DNA of 64,000 nt, from assembly GCA_016718405.1 (NCBI GenBank), contig JADKDJ010000008.1:200323-264322 (forward strand). Direction: 5' to 3'. How positions within the stretch are numbered: position 1 is the first letter of the stretch; each line of letters opens with the position of its first letter. A model generated the notes under the pieces. That model had not been told where the DNA came from. It saw nothing but the letters and a program-made list of their open reading frames with translations, and made no database searches. Shown here piece by piece: positions 26,293 through 35,342 of the stretch. Source of the DNA: Candidatus Rhodoferax odensensis. Lineage in GTDB: Bacteria > Pseudomonadota > Gammaproteobacteria > Burkholderiales > Burkholderiaceae_C. The position numbers were made by a program, and so were the translations under genes.

Positions 26293-26369
26293 ACAGCAAG
26301 CCTTGCGGAGTTGCATCTGTCGCCCAACTCCGATGCCAGGAACATCGACACGCAAGGGCTACGGTCGGA

Positions 26370-26789
26370 TCAACGGATGATGCCATCCAAATAGAACCAG
26401 CGCCCTTGCTCAAGCACAAAGCGACTGCGCTCTTGCAGGCGATGTGCGCGGCCGCTGGCGTCACGCTGACGCGCGACAAACTCAACCTCGGCGGAGTCTG
26501 GGCCGATCATGTGCTGCCGACGCACCTCCAGACCCAGCCACTTCGCGCCAGGCTCCAGGCTCAGCTCGATCGGCCGCGTGCGCGTGTGCCAAGTGGCCAG
26601 CAGATAGGGCACGTCTCGCAGCACATAGGCGCTGTAGCGCGAACGCATCAGGCTGGCGGCGTCGGGCGCGGGCGTGGCCAGGTCGGGTGTGATGTAGCGC
26701 CCGCAACACTGCGCCAAGCTCAGCGCCGCGCCACGGGCACTGCTTCGACCGCATGGACAGGGCTGCGCCGCGAGCGTCGACGCCATCAT
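26370..26789 (-). CDS. YchJ-like (UPF0225) protein with SEC-C-type zinc motif
   Basis: A protein of about 139 residues. The N-terminal CPCGRSSARGAALSLAQCCGRYI resembles a SEC-C zinc-binding motif, followed by the YchJ core (LMRSRYSAYVLRDVPYLLATWHTRTR and LEVRRQHMIGPDSAEVEFVARQR). The function of YchJ is unknown. The ATG at 26789 overlaps the stop of the rhodanese gene (TGATG), so translation is coupled and the longer upstream frame is discarded. The two genes probably form a small operon. Confidence 0.85.
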   Translation of the reverse strand: MMASTLAAQPCPCGRSSARGAALSLAQCCGRYITPDLATPAPDAASLMRSRYSAYVLRDVPYLLATWHTRTRPIELSLEPGAKWLGLEVRRQHMIGPDSAEVEFVARQRDASGRAHRLQERSRFVLEQGRWFYLDGIIR

Positions 26790-27211
26790 CAAGCCCTGCT
26801 CTTGCGGCGGGCCTTTTGCTGCTCCAGCGTCTCGGTCGGGCCACCTTGCTTCAGCCATTCGGTGTAACCGCCATCGATATGCGCGACGTTGCACATGCCC
26901 ATTTCCTGTAGCGACTGGGCCGACAAGGCGCTACGCCAACCCAGGCCACAGAACAGGATGAACTCCTTGGATTCGTCGGCAAAAACCGGTTTGAAGTAGG
27001 GCGAGGCTGGGTCCACCCAGAATTCCAGCATGCAGCGCGGCGCGTGCAGGGAGCCGACGATGGTGCCCTCGGCCAGTTCACGCACGTCGCGCACATCCAC
27101 AATTTGCACGGCCGGGTCGCCCATTCTGGCCAGCACCTCCGGCACCGAATAGGTCTTGACCACGGCCATGGCGTCGGCGACGAGTTGTTGGTAGCCTTTG
27201 ACGATGGGCAT
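26789..27211 (-). CDS. rhodanese-like domain protein
   Basis: A 140-residue single-domain rhodanese. The active-site loop is FCGLGWRSA with catalytic Cys88, and the substrate-fold motif QIVDVRDVREL is near residues 36-46. Rhodaneses move sulfane sulfur from donors such as thiosulfate to thiol acceptors. A basic tail (LEQQKARRKSRA) follows the domain. It is coupled to ychJ and lies 24 bases after an acyl-CoA dehydrogenase gene on the same strand. The sulfur acceptor is unknown. Confidence 0.9.
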   Translation of the reverse strand: MPIVKGYQQLVADAMAVVKTYSVPEVLARMGDPAVQIVDVRDVRELAEGTIVGSLHAPRCMLEFWVDPASPYFKPVFADESKEFILFCGLGWRSALSAQSLQEMGMCNVAHIDGGYTEWLKQGGPTETLEQQKARRKSRA

Positions 27212-27235
27212 GGGGATTCTCCGCCGGTCAGTGGG

Positions 27236-28366
27236 TCAAGCTAAAGCGCGCTGAATCAGTATCTTCTGCACGTCCGATGTGCCTTCGTATATCTGGCACA
27301 CGCGCACGTCACGGTAGATGCGCTCCACCGGAAAGTCACTCACGTAGCCATAGCCACCCAGCGTCTGGATCGCGGCGCTGCAGACCTTCTCGGCCATTTC
27401 GCTGGCAAACAGCTTGGCCATGGCGGCCTCTTTCAGACACGGAAGGCCGGCATCACGCAAGGACGCGGCGTGCCAGATCAGTTGCCGCGCGGCTTCGATC
27501 TGAGTCGCACATTCAGCCAACCGAAAACCCACCGCCTGATGATTGAAGATGGGCTGTCCAAAGCTCTGGCGCTCCTTGGCATAGGCCAAGGCACATTCAA
27601 ATGCGCTGCGCGCCATGCCCACGCTTTGCGCGGCAATGCCGATACGGCCCCCCTCCAATCCACCCAAGGCGATCTTGTAGCCCTCGCCTTCCTGGCCGAT
27701 CAGGTTGTCGACCGGGACGCGGCAGTTATCGAAGTTGATCTGCGCGGTGTCGCTGGAGTGTTGGCCCAGTTTGTCCTCGATACGCGCCACCACATAGCCG
27801 GGCGCATCGGTGGGCACCAGGAAGGCGCTCATGCCCTTCTTGCCCGCAGCTTTGTCCGTAACCGCAATCACGACCGCCACGTGGCCGTTCTTGCCACTGG
27901 TGATGAACTGCTTGACGCCATTGATCACGTAGCCGTCGCCGTCCTTGACCGCCGTGGTGCGCAGGGCCGAGGCGTCCGAGCCGACATGCGGCTCGGTCAG
28001 GCAAAACGCGCCCAGCATGTTGCCCTGCGCCAGTTCGGTCAGCCACTGCTTCTTCTGCGCGGCGTTGCCGTACTTCATCAGGATCGCGTTGACCGGACAG
28101 TTGGTGACACTGATGGCGGTGCTGGTGCCACCGTCGCCCGCCGCGATTTCTTCCAGCACCAGCGCCAAGGTCACGTAGTCCAGGTTTGCGCCGCCAAACT
28201 CCTCGGGCACGCATATCCCATAGGCGCCCAATGCCGCCAGCCCCCGATGCGCGTCCTTCGGAAAGTGGTGTTCCTTGTCCCAGCGCGAGGCATGGGGCCA
28301 AAGCTCGGCCTGGGCAAAAGCACGGACGGCATCACGCACCATTTGCTGGTCTTGGTTAAGTATCAT
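27236..28366 (-). CDS. acyl-CoA dehydrogenase
   Basis: A 376-residue FAD-dependent acyl-CoA dehydrogenase catalysing the alpha,beta-oxidation of an acyl-CoA. The FAD-binding AFCLTEPHVGSDASALRTTA and the C-terminal LGGYGYVSDFPVERIYRDVRVCQIYEGTSDVQK are visible; the Glu in IYEGTSD is the expected catalytic base in short/medium-chain members. Substrate preference cannot be read, but short or branched chains are plausible given the thiolase and isovaleryl-CoA dehydrogenase genes nearby. It heads a small operon with the rhodanese and YchJ genes. Confidence 0.9.
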   Translation of the reverse strand: MILNQDQQMVRDAVRAFAQAELWPHASRWDKEHHFPKDAHRGLAALGAYGICVPEEFGGANLDYVTLALVLEEIAAGDGGTSTAISVTNCPVNAILMKYGNAAQKKQWLTELAQGNMLGAFCLTEPHVGSDASALRTTAVKDGDGYVINGVKQFITSGKNGHVAVVIAVTDKAAGKKGMSAFLVPTDAPGYVVARIEDKLGQHSSDTAQINFDNCRVPVDNLIGQEGEGYKIALGGLEGGRIGIAAQSVGMARSAFECALAYAKERQSFGQPIFNHQAVGFRLAECATQIEAARQLIWHAASLRDAGLPCLKEAAMAKLFASEMAEKVCSAAIQTLGGYGYVSDFPVERIYRDVRVCQIYEGTSDVQKILIQRALA

Positions 28367-28412
28367 GGTGTGAGAACTTGAAGGGAAGACTGAAGAATAG
28401 GCCCGCTTTGGC

Positions 28413-28808
28413 TCACCGCAGCAGTTGATGCGTCGACGTCTTGGCGGCCTTCTTGTCCAAGGTCAGCACGGGTGCGAAACCCGCTGCCTGGGCACGCAAG
28501 GCAAGCAGATAGTCGGAGAAATCCGCCGGGCCGTCTGAATACAGCCCCTGGGCTTGCCGCAGTAGATTGGGCGATTCCAATCGCAAATGGTCATGCTCCA
28601 AGAGCGCATCCAAGACCTGTCCAATCTGCGCTCGGGCGTAACCGTAACTACGCTCCAACACCCAGACCAGCTCGCACACCACGATGTGGTCCACATAGGC
28701 GGGCGAGCGAGCGCTCGTATGTTGCTCCAGCCAAGCCTCGACCTTGGCCGCTTCGCGTGGCGCATCGTTGGTGAGCAAGCGCACCAACAAGTTGGTATCC
28801 AAGGCATC
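28413..28808 (-). CDS. vapC: VapC-type PIN-domain toxin
   Basis: A ribonuclease toxin of about 130 residues. The PIN-domain acidic residues are visible: LDTNLLVRLLTND (first Asp), VVCELVWVLE (Glu), and FSDYLLALRAQAAGFAPVLTLDKKA (last Asp residues). The frame in place offers only a TTG start at 28802. An ATG that would overlap the antitoxin stop (TGATG, A at 28808) lies one base out of frame, so a single-base loss near 28803 is likely. VapC toxins cleave tRNA or rRNA and are held by VapB. It is paired with the AbrB-like gene upstream. Confidence 0.8.
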   Translation of the reverse strand, partial: DALDTNLLVRLLTNDAPREAAKVEAWLEQHTSARSPAYVDHIVVCELVWVLERSYGYARAQIGQVLDALLEHDHLRLESPNLLRQAQGLYSDGPADFSDYLLALRAQAAGFAPVLTLDKKAAKTSTHQLLR

Positions 28809-29068
28809 ACTTCAGCCTTGGCGTGGAGCGGTGTTTGCGCGCGAGGTGTTCGGCAACGCCGGCATCCATTTCTTCCACCCAACGCCCGAGCAGGTCGGGG
28901 CAGCAAACCTCGCAAAGCGCTGACCGGCGCGCGCTGCGGACGCTTGAGCACAATGGTGTCGTCATCCAGCACCGAAACCAGCAACTGGTCGCCCGCGTGC
29001 AAGCCCAACTGCGTGCGGGCGGCGAGCGGCAAGGTCATTTGGCCTTTGGAAGTCAGGGTCGTATGCAT
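28807..29068 (-). CDS. vapB: VapB-type antitoxin with AbrB fold, frameshifted
   Basis: An antitoxin of about 87 residues. The N-terminal swapped-hairpin AbrB domain is clear (MHTTLTSKGQMTLPLAART, then GLHAGDQLLVSVLDDDTIVLKRP). After ALRGLLPRPARAL the frame breaks; the true C-terminus (VEEMDAGVAEHLARKHRSTPRLK, stop at 28807-28809) lies in the next frame. One base appears to be lost in the G-rich stretch at 28875-28882. The C-terminal tail normally plugs the toxin active site, so if the break is real the antitoxin would fail. Stop and toxin start overlap. Confidence 0.75.
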
Positions 29069-29075
29069 GGCGTCT

Positions 29076-29093
29076 CCTTACACAGTGGTAAGG
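29076..29093. promoter_or_regulatory. palindromic operator before vapB
   Basis: CCTTAC-N6-GTAAGG is an exact dyad 7 bases upstream of the vapB ATG and includes its Shine-Dalgarno (AAGGAG on the minus strand). It fits autoregulation by the VapBC complex, as is usual for such modules. Confidence 0.6.
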
Positions 29094-29181
29094 ATAACAT
29101 GGACTCTGCGCGCCCGCACGGCACGATCGCTCCCCGCCATCCGAAGCAGGTGATACGGGGCGCTCGGTGCGATCCGCGGCA

Positions 29182-30366
29182 TCAATCCACCAACTCCAGC
29201 GCCACCGCCGTGCCCTCGCCGCCGCCGATGCACAGCGTGGCCAACCCCTTCTTGAGTCCACGCGCCTTGAGGGCGTACATCAAAGTCACCATGATGCGCG
29301 CGCCGCTGGCACCAATTGGGTGGCCCAGCGCACAGGCGCCGCCGTTGACGTTGACCTTGTCGTGCGGCACGCCCAGCTCTTTCATGAGCGCCATGGGCAC
29401 CACGGCAAAGGCTTCGTTGATTTCCCACAAGTCCACGTCGGCCACGCTCCAGCCCGCCTTGGCCAGCGCCTTCTGGCTGGCGCCCACCGGTGCCGTGGAA
29501 AACCACTCGGGCTCCTGGGCATGCGTGGCGTGGCTGACGATGCGCGCCAGCGGTTTGCAGCCGAGCCTAGCGGCAGTGAAGGCGGTCATCAGCACCATGG
29601 CGGCGGCGCCGTCGTTGATCGAGGAACTGCTGGCGGCGGTAATGGTGCCGTCCTTCTTGAAGGCCGGCTTGAGACCGGGAATCTTGTCGAGCTTGACCTT
29701 GCCCGGACCTTCGTCGATGGACACGACCACTTCGCCAGCGCGTCCCTTGACCGTGACCGGTGCAATTTCGGCCGCGAAGACGCCCGACTCGGTCGCCGCC
29801 TTGGCACGCTGCACACTGGCGGTGGCAAAGGCGTCCTGCTCGGCACGGGTGAAGCCGTACTTGGCAGCGCAGTCTTCGCCAAAAGTGCCCATGGAGCGGC
29901 CCGGCTCGTAAGCGTCTTCGAGACCATCGAGCATCATGTGGTCAAAAATCCGGTCGTGGCCAATGCGGTAACCGCCACGGGCCTTGGGCAGCAGGTAGGG
30001 CGCATTGGTCATGCTCTCCATGCCCCCGGCCACCAGCACCTCGTGGCTGCCGGCCACCAACATGTCGTGCGCGAACATCGCCGCGCGCATGCCCGAGCCA
30101 CACATCTTGGACAGCGTCACGGCCCCGGCGCTCTTGGGCAGGCCACCCTTGAAGCCGGCCTGGCGCGCGGGCGCCTGGCCTTGGCCGGCCATCAGGCAAT
30201 TGCCAAACAGCAGCTCGCTCACCAGGTCTGGCGAAATGCCGGCCCGTTCGATTGCGGCTTTGATGGCGACGCCGCCGAGGTCGTGCGCCGCCAAGCTGGA
30301 GAAGTCGCCCTGAAAGCTGCCCATGGGAGTACGGGCGGCGCCGACGATGACGATGGATTCAGACAT
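29182..30366 (-). CDS. acetyl-CoA C-acetyltransferase (thiolase)
   Basis: A 394-residue biosynthetic-type thiolase that condenses or cleaves acetoacetyl-CoA. The nucleophile is Cys89 (LSKMCGSGMRA), the His is in ALGHPIGASGAR, and the second Cys is in LCIGGGEGTAVALE near residue 379. It can finish leucine catabolism by splitting acetoacetyl-CoA, or feed polyhydroxybutyrate. A perfect LiuR-like palindrome lies 43 bases upstream of its start, which places it in the leucine regulon. It could be named atoB, phaA or bktB; sequence alone does not choose. Confidence 0.92.
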   Translation of the reverse strand: MSESIVIVGAARTPMGSFQGDFSSLAAHDLGGVAIKAAIERAGISPDLVSELLFGNCLMAGQGQAPARQAGFKGGLPKSAGAVTLSKMCGSGMRAAMFAHDMLVAGSHEVLVAGGMESMTNAPYLLPKARGGYRIGHDRIFDHMMLDGLEDAYEPGRSMGTFGEDCAAKYGFTRAEQDAFATASVQRAKAATESGVFAAEIAPVTVKGRAGEVVVSIDEGPGKVKLDKIPGLKPAFKKDGTITAASSSSINDGAAAMVLMTAFTAARLGCKPLARIVSHATHAQEPEWFSTAPVGASQKALAKAGWSVADVDLWEINEAFAVVPMALMKELGVPHDKVNVNGGACALGHPIGASGARIMVTLMYALKARGLKKGLATLCIGGGEGTAVALELVD

Positions 30367-30408
30367 GGTGGTCCTCGCTTTGGATTGAGTTCACAAAAAC
30401 CGTCCGGG

Positions 30409-30432
30409 ATTGACGTTTACGTAAACGTCAAT
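30409..30432. promoter_or_regulatory. LiuR-like 24-bp perfect palindrome upstream of the thiolase gene
   Basis: The half-site ATTGACGTTTAC (30409-30420) is followed immediately by its exact reverse complement (30421-30432). The same palindrome, extended to 26 bases, occurs in the divergent liuR promoter at 35343-35368. MerR-family LiuR proteins bind palindromes centred on ACGT, so this is the probable LiuR operator for the thiolase gene. Confidence 0.8.
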
Positions 30433-30528
30433 TGTGACAGATTCAGCGAAACCGTGGCAAGGGCGCGGCGTTGACCGCGACCGTTGCGCGGGCCGGCGCA
30501 CAGCCCGGGTTCCGACAAAAACACTGGG

Positions 30529-32349
30529 TCAGGCTGCCGCAGGCTGTGTCCTTGCGCCTTGAAGGAAGCGCCTTTCGCGCTCGTAGGGAAACACGTCATG
30601 CACGTGCCCCGCCAGGATGCGGTCCTTGTGGGCTTGCCAAAACGACGCCTCCAGCAAGTCGGCGTGGTGCCTCATGAAGATTTCCCGCACCACCGGGTTG
30701 CCCAGCAGGAAAGGGCCAAAAGTCTCCGGGAACACATCTTTCGGGCCCACCGTGTACCAGACCTCGCCCGACATCTCTTCTTCTTCATTGCGCGGTGTGG
30801 GCACCTTGCGAAAGTTGCAGTCGGTGATGTATTCGATTTCGTCGTAGTCGTAAAACACCACCTTGCCGTGGCGGGTGATGCCGAAGTTCTTCCACAGCAT
30901 GTCGCCGGGAAAGATGTTGGCTGCCACCAAGTCCTTGATGGCGTTGCCGTACTCGATGACGCCACGCTCAATCTGCTCGCGTGCACGCGGGTTGTCTATC
31001 CCGACATCAAACGCCTCTTGCAAGTAGATGTTGAGCGGAATCATGCGCCGCTCAATGTAGACGTGCTTGATGATGACTTCGGTGCGCCCGTCGCCATCGC
31101 GGTCGCTGATCTCCAATTGGCTCGGCGCGAACTTCTGGATCTCGGCAATCAGCTCGTCATCAAAACGATCGCGCGGAAACGCCACCTCGCTGTACTCCAA
31201 CGTATCGGCCATGCGGCCCACACGGTCGTGCTGCTTCACCAGCAGGTACTTGCCCTTGATCTGCTCGCGCGTGGTGTCCTTTGGCGGCGGGTAGTAGTCC
31301 TTGATGACCTTGAACACGTAAGGAAACGAAGGCAAGTCAAACACCAGCATCACCATGCCCTTGATACCGGGCGCAATGCGAAACTTGTCGGTACTGTGGC
31401 GCTGGTGGTGCAGGAAGTCGCGGTAGAACAGCGTCTTGCCCTGCTTGGCCAGGCCCAGGGCGTTGTAGATTTCGTTGCGCGGTTTGCGCGGCATCATGCT
31501 GCGCAAAAACTGCACATAGGCCGATGGAATCTCCATGTCCACCATGAAATAGGCGCGCGCAAAGCTGAACAGAATCAACAGGTCGTCCTCGCCAAACAGC
31601 GCGGCGTCGATCAGTAGCTTGTCGCCCGCCTTGGTATGCAAAATTGGTAAGGCAAAAGCGAACTCGTTGAAGCCATTGATGAGCTTGCCCACCACGTAGG
31701 CGCCCTTGTTGCGAAAGAACAGCCCCGTGAGCACCTGGATCTGAAAATTGGCGCGCAACTTGACATCACCCAGTTTGGCGGTCATGGCGCGAACCACGTA
31801 GCCGGCATCGCGCTCCAGGTCTTCAAATTCGCGGCGCAAGTCAAAGTCCCGGACCAACTGCACCATCACCGCCTGCATGTTGGCAAGCGTCGGATAGTAG
31901 GCGCTGTAGGTCGGGCGAGCTTCCGACTCCCCGTTCTCGATGTACTCCGTGCTGACGGCCGGACGGACAAAGATGAAGTCGTTCTGGAAGTAGCTGCGGT
32001 GCAGGATCTTGGTGGTGACCGAGTTGAAAAAGGTCTCGGCCAGCTCAGGCTGGTGATGATCAACCAGCAAGCCGATGTAATGCAGTTTGACCTGCTGCCA
32101 GATGTCCATTGGCTGCTCGCCCGCTTTGAATTCACGCTCCAGCCGCATCGAGCATTCACGTACCCGCAGGTCGTAGAACTCGATGCGCTCGCGCTGCGCG
32201 CGCTGCTGGCCGTGCCAGTCAGCAGTTTCAAAACGGTGCTTGGCCCGCGCCGACTCGGTGCGAAACAGCCGGTAGTGGCGGTTGAAGCCATCCATCATGG
32301 CCTTGGCAATGTCGTAGGCGAGACTTGAGTCGAGGCGTTGGGGAAACAT
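30529..32349 (-). CDS. aceK: isocitrate dehydrogenase kinase/phosphatase
   Basis: A 606-residue bifunctional enzyme that phosphorylates and dephosphorylates isocitrate dehydrogenase, switching carbon between the TCA cycle and the glyoxylate shunt. The family-wide sequence is clear: IAKAMMDGFNRHYRLFR at the N-terminus, FPRDRFDDELIAEIQKFAPSQ, and the kinase region ANIFPGDMLWKNFGITRHGKVVFYDYDEIEY with the metal-binding Asp residues. It is slightly longer than E. coli AceK (578 residues). aceA and aceB are not in this window. It lies between the thiolase and carbonic anhydrase genes; leucine breakdown yields acetyl-CoA, which makes shunt control relevant here. Confidence 0.95.
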   Translation of the reverse strand: MFPQRLDSSLAYDIAKAMMDGFNRHYRLFRTESARAKHRFETADWHGQQRAQRERIEFYDLRVRECSMRLEREFKAGEQPMDIWQQVKLHYIGLLVDHHQPELAETFFNSVTTKILHRSYFQNDFIFVRPAVSTEYIENGESEARPTYSAYYPTLANMQAVMVQLVRDFDLRREFEDLERDAGYVVRAMTAKLGDVKLRANFQIQVLTGLFFRNKGAYVVGKLINGFNEFAFALPILHTKAGDKLLIDAALFGEDDLLILFSFARAYFMVDMEIPSAYVQFLRSMMPRKPRNEIYNALGLAKQGKTLFYRDFLHHQRHSTDKFRIAPGIKGMVMLVFDLPSFPYVFKVIKDYYPPPKDTTREQIKGKYLLVKQHDRVGRMADTLEYSEVAFPRDRFDDELIAEIQKFAPSQLEISDRDGDGRTEVIIKHVYIERRMIPLNIYLQEAFDVGIDNPRAREQIERGVIEYGNAIKDLVAANIFPGDMLWKNFGITRHGKVVFYDYDEIEYITDCNFRKVPTPRNEEEEMSGEVWYTVGPKDVFPETFGPFLLGNPVVREIFMRHHADLLEASFWQAHKDRILAGHVHDVFPYERERRFLQGARTQPAAA

Positions 32350-32367
32350 GTTCAGGAACCGGCAGGG

Positions 32368-33021
32368 TCACGCCCCCCTTGGGTAACGCTTGATGGCGTT
32401 ACGAAACACGTCCACCACTTCATGCGGCCCCTGCATGCTCACACCGAGGTCTTTGGCCAGACCATCCTTCAAGCCGTAGCACCAACCATGAACGGACACG
32501 CTCTGCCCCCTGCGCCAGGCGTCTTGCAGGACGTTGGACAAGGCCACATTGCCGACCTGCTCTATGACGTTCATCTCGCACAAGACATCTTCCTGCTCGG
32601 CGACGGTCAAGTGGTCGATGCGGCGCCGGTGACGCATCTTCACGTCATGCACATGGCGCAGCCAGTTGTCCGCCAGGCCCACCCGCGTGCCACGCAAGGT
32701 GGCCAATACGCCGCCACATCCGTAATGACCCACCACAATGATGTGCTCGACCTTGAGATGGTCCACGGCGAACTGGATCACCGACAGGGCGTTCAGATCG
32801 GAGTGCACCACCACATTGGCCACGTTGCGATGCACGAACACTTCGCCAGGGTCCAGACCGGTGATTTCGTTGGCGGGCACCCGGCTGTCGGAGCAGCCGA
32901 TCCAAAGGTATTTGGGCGTCTGCTGGTGGGCCAGCCTACTGAAGAAGCCGGGTCGCTCCCGCTCCATGCGTTCAGACCAGGCGCGGTTGTTGTCCAGGAG
33001 GTTTTGGAGAGATGCAGGCAT
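32368..33021 (-). CDS. can: beta-class carbonic anhydrase
   Basis: A 217-residue zinc enzyme interconverting CO2 and bicarbonate. Zinc ligands and the catalytic dyad are visible: C43 and D45 in IGCSDSRVPA, and H99 and C102 in VGHYGCGGV. Length and the C-terminal GLKDGLAKDLG stretch match the Can type. Bicarbonate is the co-substrate of methylcrotonyl-CoA carboxylase, so its position downstream of liuA (72-base gap) may be functional. It ends 18 bases before aceK on the same strand. Confidence 0.94.
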   Translation of the reverse strand: MPASLQNLLDNNRAWSERMERERPGFFSRLAHQQTPKYLWIGCSDSRVPANEITGLDPGEVFVHRNVANVVVHSDLNALSVIQFAVDHLKVEHIIVVGHYGCGGVLATLRGTRVGLADNWLRHVHDVKMRHRRRIDHLTVAEQEDVLCEMNVIEQVGNVALSNVLQDAWRRGQSVSVHGWCYGLKDGLAKDLGVSMQGPHEVVDVFRNAIKRYPRGA

Positions 33022-33093
33022 GAGAGCAATTATCCCGGAACATCAGGGCGCGCTTGCTGACAAGCGAGCGGCTCGAGGCCGCGTGGCCTTCCC

Positions 33094-34272
33094 TCAACAC
33101 GTCTCCGCAAACAGCTCCCGCCCAATCAGCATGCGCCGGATCTCGGAGGTGCCCGCGCCGATCTCATACAACTTGGCATCGCGCCAAAGACGGCCCAGTG
33201 GGTACTCGTTGATGTAGCCATTGCCGCCATAGATTTGCACGCCCTCACCGGCCATCCAGGTAGCTTTTTCGGCGCACCACAGAATCACCGACGCGCAGTC
33301 CTTGCGCACCTGGCGCACATGCTCGGTGCCCAGTAGGTCCAGATTCTTGGCTACCGTATAAGCGAATGACCTGCCGGCCTGCAGCACGGTGTACATATCG
33401 GCCACCTTGCCCTGGATAAGCTGGAACTCACCAATGCTCTGGCCGAACTGCTTGCGGTCGTGGATGTAGGGGATGACGTTGTCCATCACCGACTGCATGA
33501 TGCCCAGCGGCCCGCCAGTGAGCACCGCACGCTCGTAGTCCAGACCGCTCATCAGCACCTTGGCGCCGCTGTTGAGGCCACCCATCACCTGACTGGCGGG
33601 CACTTCCACGTTGTTGAACACCAGCTCACCGGTGTGGCTGCCACGCATGCCCAGTTTGTCGAGCTTTTGCGCAATCGAAAAGCCCTTCATGCCTTTCTCG
33701 ATCAGAAAAGCCGTTACACCGCGCGCACCGAGTTCGGGTTCGGTCTTGGCGTAGACCACCAGCGTGTCGGCATCCGGGCCGTTGGTGATCCACATCTTGC
33801 TGCCGTTGAGCAGGTAGTAGCCGCCCTTGTCCTCGGCCTTGAGCTTCATGCTGATGACGTCGCTGCCCGCGCCGGGCTCGCTCATGGCCAGCGCGCCCAC
33901 GTGTTCGCCGCTGATCAGCTTGGGCAGGTACTTCTGGCGCTGTTCGTCATTGCCGTTGCGGTAGATCTGGTTGACGCACAGGTTGCTGTGTGCACCGTAC
34001 GACAGGCCAACCGAGGCCGAGGCGCGCGAGATTTCTTCCATGGCGATCATGTGCGCCAGATAGCCCATGTTGGCGCCGCCGTACTCTTCACCCACGGTGA
34101 TGCCCAGCACGCCAAGGTCGCCCATCTTGCGCCACAGGTCCATCGGGAATTGGTCGCTGCGGTCGATCTCGGCCGCACGCGGGGCGATTTCGGCTTGGGC
34201 AAAATCATAGACGGCGCTGCGCAGAGCGTCGATGTCTTCACCAAGTTGAAAGTTCAGGCCGGGTAAGTTCAT
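33094..34272 (-). CDS. liuA: isovaleryl-CoA dehydrogenase
   Basis: A 392-residue FAD-dependent dehydrogenase converting isovaleryl-CoA to 3-methylcrotonyl-CoA, the substrate of LiuBD. The family motifs LAMSEPGAGSDVISMKLKAE, MWITNGPDADTLVVYAKT and the C-terminal YGGNGYINEYPLGRLWRDAKLYEIGAGTSE are typical of isovaleryl-CoA dehydrogenases. It is downstream of liuR and a PaaI thioesterase gene and probably shares their promoter. The remaining leucine genes are 20 kb away at 3.7-12.2 kb. Confidence 0.94.
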   Translation of the reverse strand: MNLPGLNFQLGEDIDALRSAVYDFAQAEIAPRAAEIDRSDQFPMDLWRKMGDLGVLGITVGEEYGGANMGYLAHMIAMEEISRASASVGLSYGAHSNLCVNQIYRNGNDEQRQKYLPKLISGEHVGALAMSEPGAGSDVISMKLKAEDKGGYYLLNGSKMWITNGPDADTLVVYAKTEPELGARGVTAFLIEKGMKGFSIAQKLDKLGMRGSHTGELVFNNVEVPASQVMGGLNSGAKVLMSGLDYERAVLTGGPLGIMQSVMDNVIPYIHDRKQFGQSIGEFQLIQGKVADMYTVLQAGRSFAYTVAKNLDLLGTEHVRQVRKDCASVILWCAEKATWMAGEGVQIYGGNGYINEYPLGRLWRDAKLYEIGAGTSEIRRMLIGRELFAETC

Positions 34273-34367
34273 GGGGATCTCCTATTTATGAGGGTGGGCG
34301 CGATAGTCCAGCAAGGGGTCTGGCGCGTGGGGATTGCAGACCGGTCAGGGCGGCGTGGTTGGCGCGA

Positions 34368-34820
34368 TCAATAGATTTTGGGCACCGGCATCAAGGTCTG
34401 CTGCATCAGCGCACAGGCGCGCTCCTGCCCATCCGGGCCGATGTGCATCACCTCCGAACTGGTGACGATCACGCGTTTGCCCGCGCGCACCACACGGCCG
34501 GTGGCGCGTAATTCTCCGCCTTCGAAGGCGGCCAGGAAGTTGATTTTGTACTCCACCGCCGTGACCTCCATGCCAGCAGGCGCCTGGGTCAGCCCGGCGT
34601 AGCCCGCCGCAATGTCAGCCAGCGCGCCGATGGCGCCACCGTGAAAACTGCCTTGCTGCTGCGTCACCTTGCCTGAGTACGGCAAACTCACCACGCACAG
34701 GCCCGACTCGACCCGCACCAGACGGGCGCCCAGGTTTTGCATCATGCCCTGGCGCGCAAAACTGCGTTGCACGCGAATCAGAGGCGACTCAATGTCTTCA
34801 GACAGACTTGTTGCTTGCAT
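34368..34820 (-). CDS. PaaI-like hotdog-fold acyl-CoA thioesterase
   Basis: A protein of about 150 residues with the hotdog fold. The conserved segment GSFHGGAIGALADIAAGYAG carries the catalytic acidic residue after the HGG motif, and VTAVEYKINFLAAFEGG follows. Such enzymes release CoA from aryl or short acyl thioesters, often to relieve dead-end intermediates. The ATG at 34820 (MQATSLSED) overlaps the 3' end of liuR by 23 bases, which implies coupled translation. The earlier start at 34847 is inside liuR and less likely. Confidence 0.85.
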   Translation of the reverse strand: MQATSLSEDIESPLIRVQRSFARQGMMQNLGARLVRVESGLCVVSLPYSGKVTQQQGSFHGGAIGALADIAAGYAGLTQAPAGMEVTAVEYKINFLAAFEGGELRATGRVVRAGKRVIVTSSEVMHIGPDGQERACALMQQTLMPVPKIY

Positions 34821-35280
34821 GGTTGGTCTTGGGGGTTGAGGCCGCACGCACCGAGGCCGCTTGGCCGCTGGCTTTGCGCTTGGGTTTATCGGTAGGGTGC
34901 ACTTTGGCCAGCAAGGCCCGCGCTTCGCGCTGGTGCACCTTGATCTCGTCGAGGTTGGCTTGCAAATCGGCCATCTGTTCTTCCAGTTGCCGCTGGTGCT
35001 CGGCCAGCACCACCAGAAACTTCTCCAACTGCAAGCCGGTGTCGCGCGGGCTGTCGTAGAGGTCGATGATTTCCTTGGCTTCCGTCAGCGACAGGCCCAG
35101 CCGCTTGGCGCGCAGCGTGAGCTTCAGGCGCGTGCGGTCGCGCCCGCTGTAGACACGCTGGCGCCCGCCGGGGCCGGAGCGTTCGGGCTGGAGCAGCCCC
35201 ATGTCTTCGTAGAAGCGCATGGCCCGGGTGGTCAGGTCAAACTCCTTGGCCAAATCGCTGATGCTGTAGGTGGTGCCCAT
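34798..35280 (-). CDS. liuR: MerR-family regulator of leucine/isovalerate catabolism
   Basis: A 160-residue MerR regulator. The winged helix is TYSISDLAKEFDLTTRAMRFYEDMGLL, then GRQRVYSGRDRTRLKLTLRAKRLGLSLTEAKEIIDLY, followed by a coiled coil and a Lys/Ala-rich tail. Sequence type and its place directly upstream of liuA point to LiuR. A 26-base palindrome lies about 60 bases upstream, between it and the divergent MBL gene. The ATG at 35280 (MGTTYSISD) fits the family better than 35313. LiuR usually represses liu genes until a branched acyl-CoA is present. Confidence 0.88.
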   Translation of the reverse strand: MGTTYSISDLAKEFDLTTRAMRFYEDMGLLQPERSGPGGRQRVYSGRDRTRLKLTLRAKRLGLSLTEAKEIIDLYDSPRDTGLQLEKFLVVLAEHQRQLEEQMADLQANLDEIKVHQREARALLAKVHPTDKPKRKASGQAASVRAASTPKTNHASNKSV

Positions 35281-35342
35281 GACTTTGTGCTCAACATTGG
35301 TGACAGCACCCAAAGCATGGCGCGCCTACAATGTGTCGATTG